Source of the DNA: Baylisascaris procyonis
Taxonomy: Eukaryota > Nematoda > Chromadorea > Rhabditida > Ascarididae
Reading direction: 5' to 3'
Assembly: GCA_037389465.1 (NCBI GenBank)
Contig: JAZARR010000103.1
Location: 62,001 to 126,000 of the forward strand
DNA length: 64,000 nt
In this document: piece after piece, positions 40,101 to 56,796 of the stretch
Layout of the letters: each line of letters begins with the position of its first letter
Numbering within the stretch: position 1 is the stretch's first letter
Position numbers and translations under genes: made by a program
The notes under the pieces: model-generated
The model's database searches: none
The model's input: only the letters and a program-made list of their open reading frames with translations
What the model was told of the DNA's origin: nothing

Positions 40101-40459
40101 CTGTTTCTTTTTTCTTTCTTTTTCTTCTTCAGAGGGTTATAAATACTCTCAGCACCTTCCTCAGCATAGCTGATCTGATGTTTGTCAAGTTAAAATCGCA
40201 ATCCTTCCTTCTTTCCCCGTCCATCTTCCCCTTTCCTGTGTTCCTGTTTCTTTCTAATCGCTTCCACGGCATATGATGCCACTTCCTGTCAGTGTCTTCA
40301 AATGACGGTTTGCCGATCGACTGTGAGCTGCCGGTAGATGGTCGATATGATATATTGCAGGGAGAAATCGAGGCACTTTTCCTAAAGCACGAAGGTTACA
40401 TTGGTGCAGTTGGTGCGTTTCTGCACCATATGCGGACAACCAAAAGCAGGGATGAATGA
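22900..40459 (+). CDS. Pantothenate kinase (type II/PANK family), 12 exons
   Basis: Phosphorylates pantothenate (vitamin B5) with ATP, the first and rate-controlling step of coenzyme A synthesis. Exons: 22900-22988, 24076-24200, 24583-24629, 24869-24946, 25307-25410, 26320-26430, 37127-37208, 37457-37550, 38154-38297, 38838-38932, 39439-39558 and 40361-40459. All phases agree, giving 395 residues. Family motifs appear in order: DCGGSLVKVVY (from 70, phosphate-binding start), TGGGAYKYG (130-138), VDEMEALVNG, LVNIGTGVSVIK (201-212), RIGGSTMGGGAFTGLG, GSFGK, NCIGQ, RIYFGGYFIRKHPITMRTIS, NYWSK, and EALFLKHEGYIGAVGAFL near the end. The first 60 residues are a poorly conserved extension. Exon 6 has two phase-compatible donors (26430, preferred; 26466 adds 12 residues). 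Exon 10 has a tandem acceptor (GTAGAAG). Intron 6 holds the satellite array. AATAAA is at 40607. Confidence 0.95.
25089..25173. repeat. (TA)n microsatellite in pantothenate kinase intron 4
   Basis: About 85 bases of perfect TA repeat. The IYIY-rich open frames over it are artefacts of the repeat. Confidence 0.97.
26431..27839. other. Left part of pantothenate kinase intron 6, before the satellite
   Basis: No exon was recognised. A short GC-rich patch near 27585-27640 includes GGGTGAAGAGGGGTCGGC, which resembles GGGTGAAGAGGAGCCGAG of the satellite unit, so very old satellite sequence may reach further left than the clear array. Confidence 0.4.
27840..37030. repeat. Satellite array of about 515-bp units inside pantothenate kinase intron 6
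   Basis: Units can be phased on CTCAATTTTTGGAATTTCGG, which starts at 28021, 28536, 29049, 29564, 30079, 30594, 31109, 31624, 32136, 32651, 33165, 33677, 34191, 34706, 35219, 35734 and 36247. That gives 17 starts at spacing 512-516, with neighbours nearly identical. A divergent partial unit lies at about 27840-28020 and a strongly divergent one at about 36480-37030. Both edges share variants (ATTGAGA.TTCGGAATTT, GGTTAGGCCTG) absent from the core. Recurrent 106-, 103- and 63-codon open frames on the minus strand are by-products of the repeat: they switch reading frame with changes in A- and G-run length and have no family match. No transposase, terminal repeats or RNA gene was seen in the unit. 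Confidence 0.97.
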
Positions 40460-40606
40460 ATAGTGGAGCTATTGACTTTGAATTACGATATTTTCTTATC
40501 ATTGAGATTATGGGAATTCTTTCTCTAGCATTACAATGGTGAAGTGTTTATGCGTGTTGGTTTCATTTGCTTTATTTTATTATTTTATGGATAATCGGAT
40601 ATGATC

Positions 40607-40612
40607 AATAAA
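40607..40612 (+). terminator. Polyadenylation signal of the pantothenate kinase gene
   Basis: AATAAA about 150 bases after the stop codon at 40457-40459. Confidence 0.55.
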
Positions 40613-40852
40613 AAGAGACATGTCGTAATTGAGCTTCATTGAGATTTGTTGATCTGCCTCGCTATTGTCTTACAACTTTACGGTTGTGCATGTTGTTTAT
40701 TTTCACATTGCATAATGATCTTTTTCTTTTCTGGTTTTTTGGTGCGATGCGAAGAAGTTAGTGGGAGGACAACAAAAAAGCATTTTACTTTTAATGCTCA
40801 TAACTTCGAATCGCAGAATTTAACCATTGATGACGAAAGCTAATTAAAGCTA

Positions 40853-40856
<4 letters not shown>

Positions 40857-40941
<85 letters not shown>
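40857..40941. repeat. (TA)n microsatellite
   Basis: About 85 bases, interrupted once by a G. Confidence 0.97.
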
Positions 40942-40944
<3 letters not shown>

Positions 40945-41854
40945 TATTTGATTGGGTGTGGTTAAGGAAACGTCCATTTATTTTTCTATGAGGATTTCAA
41001 GGCATAGGATATCGATATCTCTCAATCGCAAGTGATTTAACGGAAAAGCAGAGGAATGTGTCGTCGATCTTCAACAGCTCGTGAGAAGTCTTTATTTAAT
41101 CATCAAATGTTGGCAGTAGTTGGAGAGTATGAAGTACTGTTATAAATTTATCGATGCAGGCTATTGGCATTTGGACATTCTAAATTGTCAACTCTATGGA
41201 TATCGCAGGGGTGCTTTAAGGTTTTTCTCGATTCCAGTTCCACTTTGCATTCCACTCTGATTTGAATGACATTTTATCTTTTTTCGTTTTGTTCGTACTT
41301 ACTTGTCGTTGTCTGTATTGCTACTATGTTGATGTTGCTATTGATCCGTTGGAAATAAATATGTTGCAAGAAAGCTTAAAATCGCTTCCGCACACGATCG
41401 GCTCCTTATTTCTCTGGTATGTGCTGAAGACATTTCTGAAGTTGCAGAGCTCTTTAGAATTAACGGATTTAAAGGAAAGCAGAGAAATCTGTATTATAAG
41501 ACGAATCACAATTGGTTACGGAGTAATAGCATGCAAAGTTATGGTTTAAAAAGTTTATCTCAGCTGCTATTTTGGTTAATTCATCGATATAAACAAATGG
41601 AGACACTTAAAACACGATTCCCATTGGAATTGGAGACACTTAAAATATGATTCCCATTGAAATGTCTGCAGCATTGATAGATGGAAAAAGAGATGGAATT
41701 GTGGCATATGCAACAAAAGCGATTGTTGCATTGATTTTGCACTCATTTCACTTAGAAAAACCAGTCAAACGGGAGCGTTTCAGCGTTCAAAATTCATCAG
41801 GCGTCGGTTAGTTATTATAACCTTAGCGCAGGTTAAACAACTGCTGAGAAATAG

Positions 41855-42113
41855 TCAGCCAAAGCACGTTATGGAACATCTGCAATCGCTGTACACGTTC
41901 TACTGAAGTGTTCAGTGGTATGTGATTCCTATATTTGTTTTCACGCAAAGATACAGATGCACTACTAAGCTTCCGCTAAGACTTTTAAATTTCCCTATGG
42001 AAATATGATTCAAAAGTGCACGTCTACAGTTTGTCTTGATCTCGACAACTATTTTTCCAGGCCATTTCGAGAATAACGACGAAACAGCTGATCTCTACTT
42101 AATAAGCTGCTGA
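41855..42113 (+). CDS. 3' end of an unidentified small gene (two exons)
   Basis: Exons 41855-41917 and 42061-42113 join in phase 1 across a 143-base intron with a GTATGT donor and a TTTTTCCAG acceptor. They encode about 37 residues to the stop: SQSTLWNICNRCTRSTEVFS, then GHFENNDETADLYLISC. The CxxC pair and terminal Cys suggest a small metal-binding end, but I do not recognise the family and found no upstream exon that fits. The good splice sites and residue mix raise it above chance. Confidence 0.35.
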
Positions 42114-42876
42114 TCAATAATCAATCTTTTCGCGTAATTCCCTTATTGTATCGTTTTTCGTATGATTGTTTGTTTATTTCATCAAATTAAACGTGAATGA
42201 TATTGTGCACTATATCTCATGCAATGTGCCGTTAAACTTTGAAATTCGTAAGCGATTATCGGCAACTACTGCAAGGAGAACGATAAAAACGAAAAAGCAT
42301 TAGAAAAGATTAAGTGCAAAATAAATGTAAACAAAAAAAAAACATTTTGCAAAACATAAACTTTAACATTCACCTTATTCGTTTGTTCGCTTAGGAAATA
42401 TATGAAATTTGCTTTAGAAATTTAGAAAGCTTTGAATACTACAAAAATTTTTGTAGTAAATATTCTTGCAAATTGAATTTGTGCCATAACAGCAGATATA
42501 TTCTTTCTTTTAAAATGTTCAATTATCGAAACAATGAATGTCATATATGCGTTATTTTTATGGCTGCAAATATGCAAGAAAATTTTCCACTATTACCCAC
42601 TACCATGCAAATATTTTAGCATTTCTTCAAAATTGTTGAGAGAAAGCTGAATGACATTGTATTTCTTTAACGGTTGGTTAGTGGCGGTGTCTTTCTTGTT
42701 GACTTTCCGGAAGAAAGACTATCGTCGTGAGTTGAGAATCGTCTATCCAAATTCACCTGTCGATTCCATTGGTTGGTTCCCTCGTTGTTAGACGTATGAC
42801 GAATTGATATTCGCGGTGATACTACAATCAAAAAAAAATTGAAAAAATTCGATTTTAGCTTCTTTTTTTTTTTTTT

Positions 42877-42987
<111 letters not shown>

Positions 42988-43783
42988 TGCAATGTGTCCG
43001 TTTACCCTCTTGTTTCATTTCCTAAGTGGAAGAAAACCGCCAGCGATGAGATTTGATTGATACATTTTGAATCTTTAGATGATCACTGAAGCAAGCCTAT
43101 GTATCGACTGGTTATCTTTGGCAGGCATAAATTATAGACACCTAAGATATCATAAAATGCGTAGATCACTTTCATCGAACAACCAGTCGGGTGGCAAACA
43201 AAACGAGCTGTTGTTGGTTGCAATTGTGTGCTGCCTATCAGTCATATAGTAATTATCATGTGCGACTTTATCTTCTCCATTTATTTGCTGGCATTTCTTG
43301 CATCTACACTGAATCGACGGGGGCAGGAGGGGGGAAGATTTAAGAATATCCATACTGTTAGGCTATTGCTAGCATTTTCAGAATGTTATCTTTAATGTTA
43401 ATACGTTATGCCCGAATGCCTTTAGTTGATTTCTTTATTTGTCCCAAGTGGGCAAAATTTACGTTCATGAGTTTGCGATGAACGCACATTTGATGAGGAT
43501 AGAAGAACTTTGCGCTCTGTTGAATACTTCAATTTTTTGTTTTTTTTTAATTTTACTTATTCATTTATTTTTCCGATAATTTTCGAAAATGAATGAATTT
43601 TGCGAGATTGAACAGGTGGAATTGCCAGAAGCATATACCTTGTTTGCATTACAGGTACTCATTTTTATATATTTTAGAAGTTGTACAACCTTGTGACATC
43701 AAAGGTTGATTGTATAAAAAGCTTATATAATTGCAGTCTTATTGTCGTTGTTTCTAGCTCGTTATCGTCGAAGTGAATGAAAT

Positions 43784-43807
43784 AATTATTGCAGAGATAA
43801 ACTGAGG
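43784..43807 (+). promoter_or_regulatory. Probable spliced-leader acceptor of the MSP-domain gene
   Basis: An acceptor ending ATTATTGCAG at 43794 lies 13 bases before the ATG at 43808, with no coding exon visible upstream. Confidence 0.6.
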
Positions 43808-49867
<6,060 letters not shown>

Positions 49868-50288
49868 TGCTGATTATGCTCAAATAATATCACCTTTGGT
49901 CATGATTACAATATTCAGCTAGTTTTGAATAATTAACGAACGAATAAACATCAAACTTCATTCTACTGAAGTTCCGGCTTGACTTTAGTGACTCTTGACC
50001 ACAGTTTCTGACTAAAAAGGAGCACTATTGGCAGAAAGGAAAGTAAATACGACCCTCGTTAACAGAACGAACAAATAATAAACGAACAAAAATGCGGCCA
50101 ACCCTACGAAACTTCAAAGCGCATCGTAAATGACATCTTTAAAGTAGATGGGGTTTTAAGTATGGACTGCTAGGATCAAATGTAGTTTAGCGGTGAAGGA
50201 TATCCCTAAAAGTATCCGCTATTGGATCTTTTAAATGAAGAGTGATGGGAATTAAAACGAAAGTGCAGAGATTAATATTAGCAATTTT
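49868..50288. other. Intergenic region between convergent genes
   Basis: Holds the polyadenylation signal of the MSP-domain gene (AATAAA at 49943) and nothing else I recognise. Confidence 0.5.
49943..49948 (+). terminator. Polyadenylation signal of the MSP-domain gene
   Basis: AATAAA about 75 bases after the stop codon. Confidence 0.55.
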
Positions 50289-51671
50289 TTATCGCAAATT
50301 ATATAAAATTACATCATCATCTTTTGATGTCCATAGTTTTTCCAACGATTGCGATAGTTCAACGATCACTCTGTCTATGAATAACATGAAGATTCCAAAA
50401 GAGTAAATAATATAAACGAGTAACGTGAACGAGTAACATAAGCAAGTAATATGAATGTAAAAAATTTCGCAATGTGAAGAAGAGTGCGGAATAGATGCGT
50501 GAAAAGGGCACACAAAGGATTTACTTTTTGTGCAAACAGTTTCGGCCGTATCATCGCAGTCTGAAAGTAAACGTTACAATGACTCATTCGCGTGTCATGA
50601 TCTGCATCGAAATGTGATTTCACACATATATCTATTCCATCATTGTCCTTTCTTTTCTGTTCACTTTCCACTTCCACTTCAGCCTTTTTTCTCAATACGC
50701 TCTTGCACTTGAATGAATTCCATCAATTTCCACCGATTTAACAATTATTTTCAGATTGTAATATTTAATTTCAAATATTGCAGTATATTCGCTCTTGCGT
50801 TGACAGTAGATAGTTTAGGAAAAGATTTGACAAATGTTTAGAATATTTAATTTAGAAATCCGACCTTCCATTCAAAAATCCTATAGTTTTGGAAGACGGT
50901 CATCGATAACCGATCAAAAGCTTCTCGGTTGTAATCAAATGCTTCTCGAAAATAACGGTCGGCTATTGGCCGGACACGTCCAGTAAGAACCAAATTTCTT
51001 CTACCGTCCAGCAGATCAAAAGTCAAAACCGGATATTCTTGGCAAAAAGTAGTCTTTTCTGCAATTAAATCTGGTTTCGAATCATTCGACTTTTTCTCTT
51101 CCGCATCTGAAACTCCGTTCTTATCGGATGCCTTTGATCAGTAAATGATTGACATTTTTGAAATGCATTCGATTTGAGTTATAGGCAAATGAATTTGCCA
51201 AAAAATCTGATAGCAAGAACGAACGTTTTATAAAAGGTTAAGAGGTGTCTAATCAATAAGATTATGAATGCATTACCGCATTTGTTTAATCTTTGATGAA
51301 AAGTTTATCAAAGAGAGTTAGTTTATCAAACAGATTTGACGAGCAGAGTTACGCACAATATTTGTTCCTCTATTTCTTTATTTATTTCTATTTTTGACGT
51401 GCAAAAATGGCCGATTTTTTTTTTCTTTTTTATAAATCTCTAAATTAGCATTCGCGTACTCTTGCTGTAAACATTAGATCACATTTATTTATGCTCGTTC
51501 CGTCTTGAAAGTTTTACTTTTTCCAATCGAACGAGAAATTGATTGCCGAAGCGCTTATTATTCAGCCGGCAAACATCGTTTTCTGCCCGCATCAAGTTCA
51601 GCCCTTCGATTTTCTCTTTGCGTTCTAATATGCCCTCATTTTCGATAGTTCCCCATCCAAAATCTCCCTTA
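50289..51671 (-). CDS. Unidentified gene, charged protein (partial, 5' end missing)
   Basis: Minus-strand exons 51671-51518 and 51131-50865 join in phase 0 and encode about 140 residues: GDFGWGTIENEGILERKEKI, RAENDVCRLNNKRFGNQFLV, a Lys/Glu/Ser linker, then YPVLTFDLLDGRRNLVL, TGRVRPIADRYFREAFDYNR and MTVFQNYRIFEWK. A probable last exon, 50374-50289, ends TSKDDDVILYNLR and stop, but its phase (1) does not fit the phase 0 exit of the previous exon. A small exon between them is therefore missing; 50580-50545 (TAMIRPKLFAQK) has good splice sites but the wrong length. The second exon has no internal ATG-led frame longer than a few residues, so simple ORF calling misses it. The protein begins further right, beyond the acceptor at 51672. 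I do not recognise the family. Confidence 0.55.
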
Positions 51672-51940
51672 CTGAATCCCATTCATCATGTCATTCATAT
51701 GCGGAATTTGTGTTCAGTAATTATGCCACAACGATAAGATCATTCACATGAACTGAACTATGAGTGGAAATTATGCCTTTAAAAATCTTTCAGAGAGTCC
51801 CTCTCCTGAACACCATAAGTCGGGGAGGTATATTTTTGTAGGAATGAGTAATTTATGCCGACAATTTTAAAGACATCAATTCTGTTGATAGTGAATAAGA
51901 AAACTGGATGTATACATTTTTCCCCCCAAATGTATACATT

Positions 51941-51941
<1 letters not shown>

Positions 51942-52034
<93 letters not shown>
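51942..52034. repeat. (TA)n microsatellite flanked by similar C-run/ATGTATACAT sequences
   Basis: About 90 bases of TA repeat. CCCCCCAAATGTATACAT precedes it (about 51924) and CCCCCAAAATGTATACAT follows it (about 52145), so the tract lies inside a pair of direct repeats, perhaps the ends of a small inserted element. Confidence 0.9.
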
Positions 52035-52039
<5 letters not shown>

Positions 52040-52650
52040 ATAAATAGGAGTAAAGGCACACAAAGGATTGAACGATGATCGTTCCGCCGTATTTCAAGTT
52101 CGTTTATTGATGCATCATTATGACCAATCACGCAGTTTTTTCCTCCCCCAAAATGTATACATATGGCGATTGCGTTTCACGCTTATAAATAAACCGTTCG
52201 CTATCCATAAAGCATTTCGTTCAGATCATTTATTTCGGATCGAATTGTACTATTCACCGCTACGGCGTTTTTGTGATTCTACTAGTTCGAAATGTACACA
52301 ACAATATTTTTTCTATGCAATCCTAATTGATATATAAATAATTGACACTCATAGTACCAACATTTAAAATCTCACAGTGGATTTTTGTGTCGATTCTTAG
52401 AAAGGATGCCGAGTTATATCTTGTCTTATATACGTGTGTAGATTTATCTATACAAGTGTGTTCGTATATCTGTGTGTATTTTGTGTATTCGTTGAATATT
52501 TTCAACGTACGAATTATAGCAAATAGGACAATGAAATTTAAAATATACAAATGTTCCTCTCGATTCACCTACGCTCGTAACGATCATTTCCTTGATGAGT
52601 AATGTACACTAAACGTGTCAATAAACGTGTTTTAAAGCGTTTTTCTACAG

Positions 52651-55600
52651 GCCATCAATTGTACGCTTCAGAAAATTATCTGTTGAATGAAGCTATCAGC
52701 TATAGAGATGCTTTTCGCTCTATTCCGTCAATACCGCAATTATTCGGAATATGTTTGCCCACATCACCTGCTCTCATTAAGGCCTCAGATTCTTTAGTGT
52801 GGAAAAGTCGAGTCCTCTGGGAAGCAGGTTTGGGGCAGTAGGTATCTCGCCCTGATTATGGTCTACGAGCACCTTTATAGGATTTTTCTATATGCAATTA
52901 GGTTGCATAGAAGCCTAGTTCAAGAATCATTAAGTTTCAATGCTTTTTATGGTTTCAGCACCACTGTGTTTATGGTCGTTAAAAAAAAGAAAAGAAAAAA
53001 CTCTACAGGCGCAGCTCTTTTTGCATACTTTGGTCTTCGTTGTTATTTTGTAGCGATCTACAGCTGAATCAATTCACCACTCATCTCACTAATAAATTTC
53101 TGCGTTTTTTAATTTAGTGTGAAAGGGAATTTGGAACGTTGAAAACACTATCGTCGTTGGATATGAATGAGACAGCTGCAGTTGTCAGTCAAAAAAAATT
53201 TCTCCATTCTTTTTTTTTTTCATTGGAGAGAGCCTTTCATGACTTCACAATGCCATAAGCAAATAAGTCATTTGCTGAGAGCGCCAAATAATGATCGTAC
53301 GAGTTTATTCGTAACACTGATTGAGTATATAGATGCGCAACGCTTACAGATATTGTTTATGTTAGATGTGTGTACGATGTGTCTCCAACGATTCAAACGT
53401 ATCGTTTGTTTAAAACATCACAGATTGTTTCTTTTTTTCGAGAATGGAATAGGGAAAGTTTTTTTCTTCAGAAAACTAGAAGATTTCATTAAAAAATTTT
53501 ATTGTTGGTTATATTTTATTTTTGTTCAATTGTTACTTATTTATTCATTTATTTATTATTCATCTTTTTAGTCAATCATTTTTCTTTCTTTTTTTTTCAC
53601 TCAACTTCTTTGTCACTTTTTGCTAATGTTCGCTGACATCAAATTATTCAACAAAATTGTTTATCTATGTTAATTGCATAGCCAATTTTGTAATGGACTT
53701 AAAGAGTCCTCAGTATTTTCAAAACTTATAATCCATCAAGTGAACTGGTCAACTTCTTAGCAAATCCGAACGCAGTCACTTAATTTAGGGGATGTTTGAA
53801 TTTAAGAAATGTTATTTTCGAGAGGTAATGAACTTTATTACTCTTTAGAATTATTGATAAGTTAAAGATAAAGTTCTTTGATAGCTGCCGACAAAAAGTT
53901 CGTGTAGTAAAGTCTCAAGTTTTGAGTTTCAACGATAAGGACGCATAAAATCATCTAAGCGACTTGACAACAAATTAGACGTTTTACTGCTGTCTAGAAT
54001 TCGTGCGTTTGAAAGAAATCTTCAGTTCTTCCATCCCTCCTCCCTTAGTGTGTTCTGAGCTCCGATATGTTGCTCACTTGTGAGCTCAGTTTGTGAAGAA
54101 TGGATGTTCCTGCTCGTATTGCGTTTTCGGATTATACAAGTACGATACGATGTAGCCTAGCATTCTAGTGATGTTTCTAATACGATTAAGACACGGTCGG
54201 AATGATAAATCTATTCATCAGTGACTTTATCTGGATTCTCCTCAAATTTCCGGCACTTATAGTTCCAAAGATCACATACGAATTTTATATACGTCGTGAT
54301 AATGCTAGATCCGTCAACTTTCGATCTTTTTTCCAAGACTGCTTTCCGATTGTGAGAAGAAATTACAACCCGAAAAGGTTATAAACATATGAATGAATAA
54401 ATGAATGAAAACTACAAGCGGTTATATATTTTTGGGATTCGTTATGCTTTTAAGAGGAATGGTTCTTCGAAGGCAATAAAAAAAAAAGAAAAAAGAAAAA
54501 AAAACTTTGCAGCGTTATGCGAACAGTTGCTTTTAGCGTTGAGTACCCGTACTATGTTATTTAAATGATATCAAGAGAGGAAAGATGGAAGAAGAGCAAA
54601 CCAATTTTATGTGACATGTGCTATGGCAATACGACGGAAGTAAGCGCCAAATAGAGTAGAAGATTGCTACACAAAGAACGCGTCAGTTATTAACGTGAAG
54701 ACGTTGAATGAAAGAACTTTTCGCAAATAAATTTGCATAACTCAGCCATCTCGCGTAGTTAAATTCCAAGCTAATCATATAAATTTAGCTACTCTGATTC
54801 ACATCTGGCGGCAAAGCGCTTCATTTCATTTCTTAATTCCATAAAAAAATTGAAGAAACTCATAGAATTGCATATCTGACGTATGACTCTATAAGGTAGC
54901 GTGGGCGTCTTTTATCTTTCCTTTCACCTCACTCCTAAATGGTATTGTGCACTACAAGCCTTATGATTACCATTTGCTTCGCCTCTAGGTAAGTGCAGTA
55001 AGTGCATCGCGTTTACGTGTTTATAAGCTTCGACGACTGCCGTGATCAGTCAGCATAGAGTTTTCAGATCTATCAAAGTTCGCTTATTGAAGAGGGCAGG
55101 ATCGCTGAAATAATTCCGAAGCAGATTCTGTTTTGTGATGAATAATCATTCTTTAACCGATATTTCCAAAACAGCAATTAAATCACTAATATGACACATA
55201 ATTTCCGACTCATTGCATATATTTGCTAGTTGTTAGCGAATATTCAATCCATTCAATAATTTCCTGTCGAAAAAATTCACTATGATAGTTGAAAATATAA
55301 AAAAAAAAAAGAAATTAGACATCAATTTGAAACGAAGCAGTATTTTTTGTGATCATTCGTCTAATTCCACATGCTCTTTCTGTTTTATTGATTGATCGAG
55401 CAAGTAGTGAACGACTTGCAAAATCAAACGAAAAATTTTCTATGCAGGCGCTATATAGTCGTAATTAAACTCCTGCTATCTGCTACTTTCTCGAAATTTA
55501 ATTCAACCGATCAGATTCACTATAGACCTTAGAAAATGCCGTATCGATTATCATAAACGCGGATGTACATTCATTCATCGTTGCACTCATTTATGCACTT

Positions 55601-56089
55601 TTGCGATAATTTCGTATCACCTTTATATTATTTCACATATTTGCTCCTTCATTAGCTATTGATAGCAGAATTTTGATGTTTGATTAGAATTTACTCAGTG
55701 CATTGATTAGTTGCTAACGTATCGAAATATATTTTAAAGCCACCATGAATACTCGAACAAACTTTTTTGAGTCCAACGCTTATAGTGTGTGATTCGTAAA
55801 TGCTTCATTTACATAGTGCTGTGCTAAATGTGGTTGCTGGACTGTGTAATAGCTTTCTTATAGCATATATATTAGTAGCATTCAAGTGGGATTATACGCG
55901 TTTTTAACCGCTCTATTCGCCAAGTGGAGTTCATCCGACATTCAACTGCTTCGCAATTCCAATTCTCCTACCCACCCCCCATCCCCACCCCCACTCCCCC
56001 TCCTTCCTCAGCCACCTTCTTCTGAAACCCACTCCACTCATGTTTCTATTCAAGAAAAATTGGATGAATATTTTTTTGAACATAGATAG
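52651..56089 (+). CDS. Unidentified multi-exon gene (partial model)
   Basis: Four plus-strand exons: 52651 to about 52837, 53118-53183, 53233-53398 and 55887-56089. The last three agree in phase (0, 0, 1), with introns of 49 bases and 2.5 kb. The first exits in phase 2 and needs one more exon before 53118; a 16-base micro-exon near 52961 would fit but is unproven. The 5' end is missing. Segments include ALIKASDSLVWKSRVLWEAG, CEREFGTLKTLSSLDMNETA, APNNDRTSLFVTLIEYIDAQ and CTMCLQRFK, and the last exon carries a poly-proline stretch (PPSPPPLPLLPQPP) before EKLDEYFFEHR and stop. The helical, charged middle could be a BAR-like or helical-bundle region, but this is only a guess. The proline run suggests SH3 or WW binding. 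I do not recognise the family. Confidence 0.5.
54055..54089. repeat. Short perfect inverted repeat
   Basis: CTGAGCTC and GAGCTCAG are separated by 19 bases, within the 2.5-kb intron of the preceding gene model. Confidence 0.5.
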
Positions 56090-56137
56090 ATTGGATGAAA
56101 GTCGTGCATTGTTATCAAACCATATCTAATAATGTTC

Positions 56138-56153
56138 TTTTAGAGTCGCAATA
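56138..56153 (+). promoter_or_regulatory. Probable spliced-leader acceptor of the PMP3-like gene
   Basis: TTCTTTTAG ends at 56143, ten bases before the ATG at 56154. The previous gene model ends at 56089, only 65 bases before the ATG, so a downstream-operon arrangement with trans-splicing is possible. Confidence 0.55.
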
Positions 56154-56796
56154 ATGGGAAGTACAGATACCGATAAAATTATCGAAGTAATTCTCATTGT
56201 TTTCTTGCCGGTGAGTTGATTTTTTTTTTCATTTTCATTTTCTCGATATTATGGCGTTAATTTGTTTCACATATATCATGTCCTTGATCGTCTCTACGAT
56301 TCTATAATGAGAGTTTTTGGCTGCTTGCTGTTAGTGCGTAAAAAAGATTCTTCCCGAATTGAATGCAAATTTTCTGAAGTTTGTTGAAATTTCACTATAA
56401 TATCCTTTAGTTATCCGTCCCACTTTTTTAGGAAATGAGAGGTTACGATATTCGTCGTTTTTTCTCGATATATTTTATTGTAGTCAGATGTATTGCAAGG
56501 AAAGTTATTGTTGAATTCGGGTAGTATAAAAAAAAAGAAATTTTGTTACAGTCGAATGAATATTCGAGCGCTTTTTTATATTTTTCATAAATAGGAAATG
56601 AAAACAAATTATCGCTTCTATAATTTGCATATAAAGTTGAATGAAAAAATTGTTTTTTCAGCCTCTTGCTGTTTGGTTTCATGCGAGAGCGTGCAACTGC
56701 CATGTGTGCCTAAATATTCTTCTTCTCTTTTTTTTCGTAATTCCTTCAGTCATACACGCCGTTTGGTATTGCTACATGAGGGACGAACGAAGCTAA
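56154..56796 (+). CDS. PMP3/UPF0057 family membrane proteolipid
   Basis: Exons 56154-56210 and 56662-56796 join in phase 0 and give 63 residues, normal for this family of two-helix membrane proteins. In yeast and plants PMP3/RCI2 proteins sit in the plasma membrane and affect cation leak and salt or cold tolerance. Visible features are a first hydrophobic helix with IVFLPPLAVWF across the exon join, a Cys-rich turn (CNCHVC at 30-35), a second helix (LNILLLFFFVIPSVIHAVWY), and a short polar tail (MRDERS). The FLPP turn, the NILL start of helix 2 and the IPxxIHAxWY end are family hallmarks, and CNC is seen in worm members. The real frame in exon 2 overlaps a longer chance frame. The stop of the preceding gene model is 65 bases before the ATG, so it could be the second gene of an operon. 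Confidence 0.88.
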
